From Sandaracinaceae bacterium (GTDB lineage Bacteria > Myxococcota_A > Polyangia > Polyangiales > Houyiibacteriaceae), in assembly GCA_020633055.1 (NCBI GenBank), contig JACKEJ010000015.1, forward strand, positions 124,001 through 188,000: a DNA stretch of 64,000 nt. Direction: 5' to 3'. A model generated the notes under the pieces. It did not search any database and was not told the origin of the DNA. It saw only the letters and a program-made list of their open reading frames with translations. Position numbers and translations under genes: made by a program. The stretch's first letter is position 1. Every line of letters starts with the position of its first letter. Shown piece after piece: positions 25,265 to 33,586 of the stretch.

Positions 25265-27238
25265 ATGACCCAGTTGTCCCCCAACGCCGAGCTGGTTCGC
25301 TGCCTGCTCACCGGCGTCCCCGTCATCGGGGCCGAGCCGGACATGAGCGCGCTCACCGACGCCGAGCTGGGGGCGCTGGCGTGTTTGGCCTGGGCGCCAG
25401 ACGCGCATGGGGTCCACGCCAGTCAGCTCAGCGCCGTACTCCGTGGCCGGGCGCCTGTCTTCACGGAGCACGCAGCAGTGGCTGCGCTCCACGCGCTGAC
25501 TGAGGGCGCCCAACGGCGCGTGGCCGCCGACCAGCCCGCGCTGCTTCAGTGGGTGATCGAGGCCGCCGCGCAGGTGGTGTGTGGCTGCGCGGAGGTGAGC
25601 GAGCCCCCGGTGCACGGCGCGCTCAGCACCCTGGTCGTGCTGGGGCTGGGGCCGGTGCTCGACCTCCTCGACGTGGCGCTGCTCACCTGCGCTGGACACG
25701 ACGCGCCAGCGCACCCGGGCGAGCTGGGCCGCAAGGAGCGACGGTTTCTCACTAGCCTCGTGTCACCGCGCGACCGCATCCAGATGGGTCGGGTCCGAAG
25801 CGCGTGGAACTTCGCGGTGGACGACGACGAGCTGACCCCGCGCGGCGCGGACCCGCTCGCGCTCCTCCCGGGGTACCTCGCCTTCGCCGAGCGGCTCACC
25901 ACCATGGCGCTCGAACACGCGCGCGCCATCCAGTCGGGCGCGGTCCCCTACGCGGCCGACAAGGCGTTCGCGCACGACGAACCCCACGCGGTGCACGCCG
26001 CCCTGCGGGCAGGCCTCGACCAAGGAAAGCCGTGGGCCAGAGAGGCTGCGATCCCGTTGCTGGCCGGGCTCAGCGTGGCCCCACTCGACAGGGCCAAGAC
26101 CGTCCCCTCGCAGAGCGCGTCCATCGCCGTCGCCAAGGCCATCGCCGAGCGTCCGTCGGCCCCGCTCGTGGCCGAGATGAAGGCCACCGTCGCCAAGGTC
26201 CGTCACGCCGGCCTGAAGAAGAAGCTCGCCCGCTTCCTCGCAGTCGCCGAGCGCCGCCTGTTCGAGCACGACGACTTCCTGCTGGAGCTCGACCCTGGGG
26301 CCACCATCCCCAAGGCGCTCGCTGGCACGGTGACCCGCGCGATCGAGGCACTGTTCCTGCGCCCAGCGCCGCTTCCGTTCGACGCATGGAAGGACCGCAT
26401 CCTCGGCAACAAGACCGCTGCGAAGCGCGCCGCCTGCCTGGTGTGGCGCTCTGACAGTGGGACCGCGTTCGTCCCCGTGCGCAAGGGAGCCCGCTGGGTG
26501 TTCGTGGGCAGCGACGGGTCGCCACGGACGCCATCACACGGCACGGTGGCGCTCTGGCATCCGCTGCAGCCCGACGCCGACGCGAGCGCGTGGCGAGCGT
26601 GGGTGCTGGAGCAGCAGGTTCAGCAGCCGTTCAACCAGCTGTTCCGCGAGACATACTCGCCCAACAGCGTGGCCAGCCTCTTGGTGCCCGAGCTGGACGT
26701 GAAGACACTGCTCGGCCTCGCTCGCTCGCAGGGCTGGGTCCTGCGCGACGAGCGGCTGGTCCGAAGGATGGGCCCGTGCCGCGTCGAGCTGGAGGTGGGC
26801 CGCGTCTTCCCGGGAGCCCAAGGGACCACCCGCTGTTTCTCGCTACAGCTCTTCCACGGGGTCGAGAGACAGAGCCTCGACCTCTCCACCGAGGATCCGC
26901 AAGTGGTGTCCGAGTGCCTGCGCACCGTCGACCTGCTGGTGGGTGTCTCATCCTTCGCGCTGGACCCGGCGCAGTCGGTGGAGACCACGAGCGCCCGGGA
27001 GAGGCGAGCCGTCCTGACGCGCATGCTCGGGGCCGAGGCCGGGTCCGAGCGACCGTTCGTCGATGGTCACCACGTGCGCTGCGGGGACCTCTCCATCAGC
27101 ATCGCGACTGGGCGCGCGTCGCGGGACGGCGAGGAGGTTGAGCTCCCGCGAGTCGCCGCGGGGGTCGCCGTGATTCCCTACCCGGACGAGACCCTGTATC
27201 GGATAGTCCGCGCACTCAACGCGCACACGCGGGGGTGA
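25265..27238 (+). CDS. DUF4132 domain protein (MolR-like)
   Basis: The product is 657 aa from ATG 25265. Residues 1-330 are HEAT-like helical repeats (LDRAKTVPSQSASIAVAKAI, LVAEMKATVAKVRHAGLKKK). Residues 380-650 are the DUF4132 domain: LVWRSDSGTAFVPVR, WVFVGSDG, VALWHPLQPDADASAWRAWV, QQPFNQLFRETY, and the closing PYPDETLYRIVRAL. The family (E. coli MolR/YehI relatives, often with WGR domains) is of unknown function. No WGR domain is attached here. A fragment related to residues 265-300 is found at 58102-58214, so the gene family has moved or been duplicated in this region. Confidence 0.88.
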   Translation: MTQLSPNAELVRCLLTGVPVIGAEPDMSALTDAELGALACLAWAPDAHGVHASQLSAVLRGRAPVFTEHAAVAALHALTEGAQRRVAADQPALLQWVIEAAAQVVCGCAEVSEPPVHGALSTLVVLGLGPVLDLLDVALLTCAGHDAPAHPGELGRKERRFLTSLVSPRDRIQMGRVRSAWNFAVDDDELTPRGADPLALLPGYLAFAERLTTMALEHARAIQSGAVPYAADKAFAHDEPHAVHAALRAGLDQGKPWAREAAIPLLAGLSVAPLDRAKTVPSQSASIAVAKAIAERPSAPLVAEMKATVAKVRHAGLKKKLARFLAVAERRLFEHDDFLLELDPGATIPKALAGTVTRAIEALFLRPAPLPFDAWKDRILGNKTAAKRAACLVWRSDSGTAFVPVRKGARWVFVGSDGSPRTPSHGTVALWHPLQPDADASAWRAWVLEQQVQQPFNQLFRETYSPNSVASLLVPELDVKTLLGLARSQGWVLRDERLVRRMGPCRVELEVGRVFPGAQGTTRCFSLQLFHGVERQSLDLSTEDPQVVSECLRTVDLLVGVSSFALDPAQSVETTSARERRAVLTRMLGAEAGSERPFVDGHHVRCGDLSISIATGRASRDGEEVELPRVAAGVAVIPYPDETLYRIVRALNAHTRG

Positions 27239-27307
27239 GGACGAGCAGCGCGCGCCTGCTGGGGCGCACGACTCGACGCACGCCGCTCCACCGGATAGGC
27301 TGGAGCC

Positions 27308-27559
27308 ATGACCGTCGCCCCGTCGAGCATCCGAGGTGCCGTTGCGTCGCAGCCTTCGAGCGACGCCAGTGCTTCCGGCGATGAGCTGTCCGAGGAGGAG
27401 CAACTGGCACAGGTGCTCGCTGGTGCGGAGGAGCGCGTGCGGGCTGCCGTAGAGCGCCTCACGGACATGGGAATCATCGACGAAGACGGGAAGGTCCTCA
27501 CGCAGGAGTTGCCGCGCGACATGCGGCCCGACTCGCAGACCACCGTCGTCACGGGCTGA
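27308..27559 (+). CDS. Small conserved protein, candidate antitoxin of zeta-type kinase
   Basis: The product is 83 aa. A Ser/Ala-rich flexible N-terminus (1-25) is followed by an acidic helix (DELSEEEQLAQVLAGAEERV), a second helix (RAAVERLTDMGIIDEDGKVL), and the tail ELPRDMRPDSQTTVVTG. A second copy of the same length at 37506-37757 shares the tail almost exactly. It lies 9 bp upstream of a P-loop zeta-type kinase gene, the position of an antitoxin in epsilon/zeta-like modules. The antitoxin role is inferred from position and size; I know of no described family. Confidence 0.7.
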   Translation: MTVAPSSIRGAVASQPSSDASASGDELSEEEQLAQVLAGAEERVRAAVERLTDMGIIDEDGKVLTQELPRDMRPDSQTTVVTG

Positions 27560-27568
27560 GTCATCGAA

Positions 27569-28143
27569 GTGCTACCTCGCATGTCGGTGGTCGCCGGTCC
27601 GCCGGGCAGTGGAAAGACCACTGCTCTCCCCGGACACGCTTTCCGCGTCGACGCTTTCAACATCGACGATCGTTGTGCGGCGCTGACGGGTTCCTACGTC
27701 GGAATCACCCCGGCTCTGCGGGAACGCGTTGGACGCGAGTGCGAGGCGTTCATCGCCGCTCACATCGCAGCGAGTCGTTCATCGCCGTGGAGACCACGCT
27801 TCGGACCCTCCGCGCCGTCGAACAAGCTCGCGAAGCCCGCCGAGCCGGGTTCGAGACCATCATGTACTTCCTCTGTACAAGTTCGCCGGACATCGCGTTC
27901 GAACGCGTGCGCGCCCGGTCGCTCGGCGGTGGTCACGGAGCCCGTGAAGAGATCGTGCGAACGACGTACGTCGCCAGCCTGGCGAACCTGCGACACGCCA
28001 TCGAGGCGTTCGACGTGGTCCGCTGCTTCGACACCAGCCGACACAAGGAGCCGCCGGTTCAAGCCGCGGTGGCACGAAACGGCGTGCTCACGGTCCTCGA
28101 TACCGCCACTCCGGAGTGGGTCGCCGCCCTGGACCTCCCGTAA
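27569..28143 (+). pseudogene. Zeta-toxin-like P-loop kinase, frameshifted
   Basis: The first frame (GTG 27569) reads MLPRMSVVAGPPGSGKTTAL with Walker A GPPGSGKTT, then FRVDAFNIDDR and ITPALRERVGRECEAFIAAHIA. At about 27766-27780 the coding sense moves to the frame that continues ESFIAVETTL, GFETIMYFLCTS, FERVRARSLGGGHGAREEIV, ANLRHAIEAFDVVRCFDTSR and stops at 28143. Together they give the normal order of a zeta-type kinase: P-loop, ETTL, RV..R...GGH basic motif. One base is missing, or two extra, in the run ATCGCAGCGAGTCG. Without a fix the product is truncated after about 70 residues. It could be a decayed toxin or a sequencing error. Confidence 0.82.
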
Positions 28144-28301
28144 GGGCACAGCTAAGGCCGCGCCTGACGCCGTCAGCTCGTTCGATCCGTCGGCACCGCG
28201 ACGGAGATCCAGTACGTCTGCTTGTGCGTGAGGGCCTCGAACTGCGCGAGCACGCTGCTCGCCTCGTCGTAGGTCTGGCCTCTGGCGTACGCTTGCCCGC
28301 C

Positions 28302-28655
28302 ATGACCGAGCCCCGCGACGCCCCTGCGCTCCGCTGCACCCTGCTGGTCCTCCGGTGCGCCGACCTGGACGCTGCGCGTTCCTTCTACGCAGCCCTCGGC
28401 GCGCACTTCGTCGAGGAGAAGCACGGCGAAGGCCCACGTCACTACGCGGCCACCCTGGGCGGCATGACGCTCGAGCTCTACCCGGGCGAGGCCGACGCCG
28501 CGACCCGCGTGGGGTTCGCGGTCTCCGACGTGGACGCGACCGTGTCCGCCCTGCAGGCGCTCGGTGCGCTGGTTCGCGTGGCGCCGAAGGACTCACCCTG
28601 GGGGCGGCGCGCGGTGGTGGTGGACCCAGACGGGCGCAGCGTGGAACTCACCTGA
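28302..28655 (+). CDS. VOC (glyoxalase/bleomycin-resistance-fold) protein
   Basis: The product is 117 aa from ATG 28302, the length of a single VOC module. It shows the paired beta-alpha-beta-beta-beta pattern: LLVLRCADLDAARSFYAALG, then GMTLELYPGE, GFAVSDVDATVSALQALGAL and the closing VVVDPDGRSVELT with the usual C-terminal Glu. Family members are metal-dependent lyases, isomerases, dioxygenases or resistance proteins; the first His ligand is replaced here (TLLVLRC), so enzyme activity is uncertain. It is not obviously linked to its neighbours. Confidence 0.85.
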   Translation: MTEPRDAPALRCTLLVLRCADLDAARSFYAALGAHFVEEKHGEGPRHYAATLGGMTLELYPGEADAATRVGFAVSDVDATVSALQALGALVRVAPKDSPWGRRAVVVDPDGRSVELT

Positions 28656-28703
28656 GTCCGCGCGAAAGCCGCTGGGTGCACGCGAGGTCTCGTGCCGGGT
28701 TCG

Positions 28704-29003
28704 TCATCGCTCCCGCGCGAGGCGCTCGTCCAGCTCGGTGAGGAGCCACTCGAGGTCGCCCAGCAACGCGTCTGGAAGGCCCAGACCATCGGAGGTTCCG
28801 GCCGACTCGAGCACGTCTGCCGCAGCCAAGTAGCGGTCTCGCCGCTTGCCCTCGACGTCGTACGAGGCCGACTCGATGTCCGCGATGACGCACTTGCGGT
28901 CGGCCGGTTCGGAAGACCGCCACGCAGCCACGCTACGTGCGCCGAGATGCCGGGCACGAATCGCGATCACACGTTCCCGGGCTGCCTGAAGGGGAGTGGT
29001 CAT
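28704..29003 (-). CDS. Small helical hypothetical protein
   Basis: The product is 99 aa from ATG 29001-29003. It is highly charged and helical (QAARERVIAIRARHLGARSV, RDRYLAAADVLESAGTS, LEWLLTELDERLARER), with no signal or membrane segment. The frame remains open far upstream but with non-coding composition. Function unknown. Confidence 0.5.
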   Translation of the reverse strand: MTTPLQAARERVIAIRARHLGARSVAAWRSSEPADRKCVIADIESASYDVEGKRRDRYLAAADVLESAGTSDGLGLPDALLGDLEWLLTELDERLARER

Positions 29004-29138
29004 GAACGCATGGTAGCCATACCCTCTCCTTACAGGCATGGGCTCGGCGCGACGCCGCATGAGAATATGATGGCGCTGCGAGCATGGACTTGAACACGAA
29101 CTGGGTCGCACCACACTCGACCAGAAGGAGAACAAAGC

Positions 29139-29480
29139 GTGGGGAACACGAAGTGCCCACGACACGGCAGGTCGAAGCTGGCCTTTGCGTGCGCCCATCT
29201 GCGAGTCGTGCGTTGCCCTCTGACTGTGGGCGGGGCCCGCGTGCAGCTCCTGGTGCGAGGGTCGGGCGGCAATGACGAGCTCCTGGTGGAATACGCGGTG
29301 TGTCCGGGTTGCGCCGCACAGGTTGGCAGCCACGACGGTGAGCAACCATTCGATGAACTCGAAGCGCGTCTCAACACCGTCGCGGGCAGCCCGGAGTGCG
29401 CCGCGTGCGAGGTCGAAGACTTGTGGGACCGAGAGCCGCTGCCTGTGACCAAGGTCTACATCCCTGAAAGGCGCCCCTGA
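29139..29480 (+). CDS. Small protein with Cys pairs
   Basis: The product is 113 aa with GTG start at 29139 and AAGGAG at 29125-29130. It contains KCPRHG, a VCPGC pair (about 69-73) and a CAAC pair (about 86-89), which could bind one Zn ion. It has no membrane segment. It resembles short zinc-ribbon-like proteins, with the family not recognised. Confidence 0.6.
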   Translation: MGNTKCPRHGRSKLAFACAHLRVVRCPLTVGGARVQLLVRGSGGNDELLVEYAVCPGCAAQVGSHDGEQPFDELEARLNTVAGSPECAACEVEDLWDREPLPVTKVYIPERRP

Positions 29481-29519
29481 CCCGTCGGTAGCCGGGTGCG
29501 CTCGGGGCGGTCGATCCCG

Positions 29520-29648
29520 GCCTCTGCCCAAGTGGTCGGTTCGACGATGGTGCAGTGAACGAGACCGCCGCTCGCACGCGGTTCTCCCACAGCCCACCAC
29601 GAGGACGAGCAAGAAGACGGCGACCAAGGCGGTGTGACGGCGGCTCAT
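29520..29648 (-). pseudogene. Lipoprotein 5' fragment
   Basis: On the minus strand an ATG (29646-29648), preceded by AAGGAGAG, begins a typical signal peptide, MSRRHTALVAVFLLVLVVGC, with lipobox VVGC. After about 35 residues the sequence loses coding character and runs antisense to the gene at 29139-29480. A gene start with a good ribosome site but no body suggests a truncated lipoprotein gene. Confidence 0.4.
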
Positions 29649-29739
29649 GGACGCTCTCCTTGACCGCGAGCCTAGCCGGACTCGCGCACACGGAGGAGCC
29701 GCAGACGTCGAGGTGCGGCATCCTTGGAACAAGACGCCC

Positions 29740-30159
29740 ATGAAGCCCAACCTTCCCACCGCACCGCACTCCCCCACCCGCATGTCCGCGTTGGATATCG
29801 CCAAGGCAAACTACGGCAGGGACTTCGGGTGGTTCGTCGAGCGGGACGGCATGGTCATCGGCCAGCTCACCGACTCGCGCTTCGAAGACATGTTCTGGAC
29901 CAGCTACGCCGTCGAGCCCCTGGGAGACACCGAGGAGCAGCGGAGAGTCGTCTACGACCCCTCGACCTGGCGGGAGCACTGGCTCACCTTCCGAAACCGG
30001 GTAACCGGCGACCGCGTGACGTCTGCCTACGCAAGTGGCGCCCCGAGCGAAGGAAAGCCGCGCGTCAACATACGCGCCCTCTACCTCTGGCCAAAGCTGT
30101 CGTGGTACGAGCGCCTGCAGCTGTGGTGGTGGATGCGCCAACGCACCCGTGAGCGTTGA
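29740..30159 (+). CDS. Hypothetical protein rich in aromatic residues
   Basis: The product is 139 aa from ATG 29740; ATG 29782 is an alternative. There is no signal peptide. It has a strand-rich centre (GWFVERDGMVIGQLTDSRFE, TSYAVEPLGDTEEQRRVVYD) and a Trp-rich basic C-terminus (ALYLWPKLSWYERLQLWWWM), which could be an amphipathic membrane-associated helix. I recognise no family. Confidence 0.5.
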   Translation: MKPNLPTAPHSPTRMSALDIAKANYGRDFGWFVERDGMVIGQLTDSRFEDMFWTSYAVEPLGDTEEQRRVVYDPSTWREHWLTFRNRVTGDRVTSAYASGAPSEGKPRVNIRALYLWPKLSWYERLQLWWWMRQRTRER

Positions 30160-30314
30160 ACTACGTGGCGTCAGCATCGGGATGCTTCCCAACACGCTGC
30201 CCGACGCCGTGCCGACGGACGTAGGTCGCAGCAGGAGGGTCGCGCCACGCTGACCGTGAGCGTCAGCGCAGAAGGACCGCGGCGCATGCCCAGAGGAGAA
30301 CGTGACGCCGTGGC

Positions 30315-33300
30315 TCAGCGCGTCCAGTGACGAAACAGCTCGGGAGGGATCTCCGCGGAGAGCTCCCACTCGACCGTGATCGGGCGCTCGCCTCGGTGCG
30401 AAGCGGGGGTGACGGGACCGAGGTAGCGAAAGGGCACGGTCATTCCGCGTTGGTCCTTGGCGCGCTCACGAACGAACAGCAACGGCACCACCCCCTCGGT
30501 GTGCGGTGTGGTGTGTCGGCGGCCCTTCTCGTCGTCGAGGCGCGTCGCGGCCTGCGACTGCCACTGAAAGACGGTGGGGGAGAGCGGAAGGTCGTGGTAG
30601 CGCAGGTGCTCGTGCTCCTGGTCGCCCTTGTCCAGCGTGACGAGCAAGAGGTCGTGGCGGCCGTCGTCGACCTTCTCCACGCCCGTGTAGAAGTGCCGAA
30701 ATGTCCGCTTCTCTTTCGAGATGGCGTTGAACGCGGCGCTCAACTCGATGTCGTAGTACTCGGCGTGGAGCACCAGCGGCACGTCGGTTCGCAGCGGCTC
30801 GTTGCGTGGCAGCCGGTCCACCATGGCCCGCAGCACGGGCAGCAACTGCGAGAGCTCGTCTCGGAGCGCTGGGCTTTGGTCGAAGTGGTCGAGCATCGTG
30901 GACAGCTCGCGCGCCTCGAAGTTCTCGAACAGGACCACCAGCAGCATGGACGCGAGGCGACGCTCGAGCACCGTGGTGGGGCGCTCGCCGCGCAGCAGGC
31001 GCTCGAGCTGGCCCAGCCGCAGCGCGTCTCGGACGTGCAGCAGGCGTCCGGTCAGCGGCAGGCCCACCTTGTCGTAGGCCGCCACGGGCTCCGCCACGAG
31101 CCCCACATCCGCGCGCAGCGAGGTCCAAGAGCGCTTCGCTCGGTAGAGGTCGTAGACGTCCGCTTCGGTCTCGTGGAGGAACGTGGCGAGGTCCCAGTTC
31201 TCGTCCGCGTGGTCCCGCAGCGCGCGGCGCAGGTCCTTGACGTCCGTTGGCACAGAGGCCGCGATGCGCTCCAGGATCTCCCGCTGCGCCCGCTCTTCGA
31301 ACTGGATGGTGCAGCCCGACGGCAAGCGACCGAACCCGCTGTCGACGAAGTCGCGTAGCTCGCGCTGTGTGTGACCGAGCAGGGCGCGCAGGTTTCGGTC
31401 GGCCCGGAAGCTGGGGTGCTGACGACCCGTGAGGTCGAACACCGTGAGCATGTCCTTGGTCGGGTGCCGTCGAAGGCCGCGCCCCAGCTGCTGCAAGAAG
31501 ACGGTGCTGCTCTCCGTGGGTCGGTAGAGAAAGAGCGTGTTGACGTCGGGGATGTCGACGCCCTCGTTGAAGAGGTCGACGACGCACAGCACCTGCACGG
31601 CCCCCTCGCGGAGGTCGTCCTTGGCGCGCAGTCGTTCCTCGCGCGGCGTCTCGTCGGTCAGCGCGCGCGCTTGGAGACCAGCGTCGCGCGTCAAACGTTC
31701 CGCGACGACGCGTGCGTGCGCCTTGTCCACGCAGAACGCGAGCGCCCGCACCGTCTCGGGCCGGGCGATGCGCTCACCCAACGCCTTGACGGTGGCGCGC
31801 ACCCAGCAGTCCGCTGCGGTGACCAAGCGGGTAGACAGATCGGCGTCGACATAGCCGCCTCTCCAGGCCGCGTCCCGCAGGTCGAGGCCATCCACGTCCA
31901 GCACAAAGTAGCGGAAGGGCACCAGCACTTGCTGCGCGATGGCGTCCCACACCCGCAGGTTGCCGATGTAGGGCCGCGGGAAGTGCGCATCGTAGAGCCG
32001 ACCGTCCGCGCGCTCTGGCGTGGCCGTCAGGCCGACCAGCTCGCGGGGCCGGAGGTGGGTGAGCAGCGCGTCGTACGTGCGCGCCGCAGCGTGGTGCACC
32101 TCGTCCACGACCACCCACTCGAACGCGTCGGCGGCGAGGTCCGTCGCGTTGGTCAGCGTCTGGATCGAGGCGAACACGTGCTTCCCACCCAGCCGTGGTT
32201 GGCCGTCCACCCACAGCTCGCCGAACGTCTCCCGACCGAGCACGTCTCCGAACACCCTGCGCGCTTGGTCGAGGATCTCACGCCGGTGCGCGACGAAGAG
32301 CAGCGACGGAGGCGCCCCACCCGCGCAGGCGTCGCGGTAGTCGAACGCGCTGATAAGGGTCTTGCCCGTGCCCGTCGCCGCCACCACGAGGTTCTTGTGC
32401 TGCCCCGCCGAGCGGGCCTCGACCAGCTCGCGCAGGATGGGCCGCTGCCAGCTGCGCGGCTCGAGCTCATAGCGAACGGAGGCTCCGGTCCGGGGACGCT
32501 CCACGAGCGCTCTCGCGAGCCGCCTGCGCGCGAGCTCGGACCCGTCGAACGCTTCGAAGCCGTCGTGGTTGCGGAAGTAGCTCTCGAACACCTCCACCAT
32601 GCTGGCGTGCAGCTGCGGCTGCTCGGCCTGAGCGATGCGCACGTTCCACTCGAGCCCGTCGGTCTGCGCCGCGTGCGAGAGGTTCGACGAGCCCACGTAG
32701 GCGGTGCCGTACTCGCTGTCGCGGTGGAAGATCCACGCCTTCGCGTGCAGCCGCGTCGAGGTGTCGTCGTACGACACGCGCACGTCGGCCCCGAGCCGCT
32801 GAAGCAACTCGATAGCCTTGGCCTCGGACGCGCGCATGTACGTCGTGGTGAGCACGCGGAGCGGGCGCCCTTGGTCGAGGTGCCGCTCGATGTGCGAACG
32901 AAACTTCTCGAGCCCGCTGAGCTTCACGAACGCGCAGAGCAGGTCGATGCGGTCCGCGGACTCGAACTCGCTGCGCAGGTGGTCGACGATGCTCTCGTCG
33001 GGCGCGTTGGTGATCAGGCGCGACCCCAGCAGCGAAGCCCTGGGACGCGCGACGGGCACCTTGCCCAGCGCCGCCGAGCGCTCGATCGCGCGCAGCACCT
33101 GAGGCTGCAGCGCCACCTCTCCCTGACGGAAGGACGCGTGGTCGGACAGCGAGGCCAGGATGCGTTGGGCGGTCGCGAGCTTGTCCGCGGGCGCCGCGCT
33201 GGCGCCAATCGCCACCTGGGCCGCATCGCGAATCAGCGACACCAGCAGCTCGTCGACCCCCGCCGTGGACTTCAGGTCTCGTCGAACGACGGCGTGCGAG

Positions 33301-33395
33301 GCCGACAGCGCGCTCAGGCGCTGCTCGAGCGAGTCCGTGACGATCTCCTCGTAGATCCCCGGACTCAACGTCGGCTTGCGGCGGAAGACGGACAC
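30315..33395 (-). CDS. PLD-SF2 helicase-DUF3427 protein, copy 1
   Basis: The product is 1026 aa with GTG start at 33395, preceded by GAGGAGCG. Domains in order: helical N-terminus (1-120); phospholipase-D-like nuclease/binding domain with HAKAWIFHR (about 217) and GSSNLSHAA (about 232); DEAD/DEAH-like SF2 helicase with Walker A TGTGKT (about 340), DEVHH (about 430), GLTATPERAD (about 452), NEGVDIP and QLGRGLR (about 632); and C-terminal DUF3427 (about 820-1026; TLDKGD, FQWQSQ, LLFVRER, PFRYLGP). Such proteins act on nucleic acids and often sit among defence genes. A paralog lies at 58240-61317. The 192-bp divergent spacer is shared with the DUF3037 gene. Confidence 0.93.
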   Translation of the reverse strand: MSVFRRKPTLSPGIYEEIVTDSLEQRLSALSASHAVVRRDLKSTAGVDELLVSLIRDAAQVAIGASAAPADKLATAQRILASLSDHASFRQGEVALQPQVLRAIERSAALGKVPVARPRASLLGSRLITNAPDESIVDHLRSEFESADRIDLLCAFVKLSGLEKFRSHIERHLDQGRPLRVLTTTYMRASEAKAIELLQRLGADVRVSYDDTSTRLHAKAWIFHRDSEYGTAYVGSSNLSHAAQTDGLEWNVRIAQAEQPQLHASMVEVFESYFRNHDGFEAFDGSELARRRLARALVERPRTGASVRYELEPRSWQRPILRELVEARSAGQHKNLVVAATGTGKTLISAFDYRDACAGGAPPSLLFVAHRREILDQARRVFGDVLGRETFGELWVDGQPRLGGKHVFASIQTLTNATDLAADAFEWVVVDEVHHAAARTYDALLTHLRPRELVGLTATPERADGRLYDAHFPRPYIGNLRVWDAIAQQVLVPFRYFVLDVDGLDLRDAAWRGGYVDADLSTRLVTAADCWVRATVKALGERIARPETVRALAFCVDKAHARVVAERLTRDAGLQARALTDETPREERLRAKDDLREGAVQVLCVVDLFNEGVDIPDVNTLFLYRPTESSTVFLQQLGRGLRRHPTKDMLTVFDLTGRQHPSFRADRNLRALLGHTQRELRDFVDSGFGRLPSGCTIQFEERAQREILERIAASVPTDVKDLRRALRDHADENWDLATFLHETEADVYDLYRAKRSWTSLRADVGLVAEPVAAYDKVGLPLTGRLLHVRDALRLGQLERLLRGERPTTVLERRLASMLLVVLFENFEARELSTMLDHFDQSPALRDELSQLLPVLRAMVDRLPRNEPLRTDVPLVLHAEYYDIELSAAFNAISKEKRTFRHFYTGVEKVDDGRHDLLLVTLDKGDQEHEHLRYHDLPLSPTVFQWQSQAATRLDDEKGRRHTTPHTEGVVPLLFVRERAKDQRGMTVPFRYLGPVTPASHRGERPITVEWELSAEIPPELFRHWTR

Positions 33396-33586
33396 GGTCG
33401 CTCCTCGGAGGGACAGTACTCGAGGGGCGCCGACCGGCGACGACATTTCGTACGGCGCCGAGAGCCGCCGACAACAGCGACACAGCGCATCCATGGGGCC
33501 GTGCGCTCGCGCAAGCCTCGAAGCTCATCAAGACCATCCCCGCAGGTGCCCATCTGGCTGCCTCGAGTGCTACAAGCGGTGAAGTC

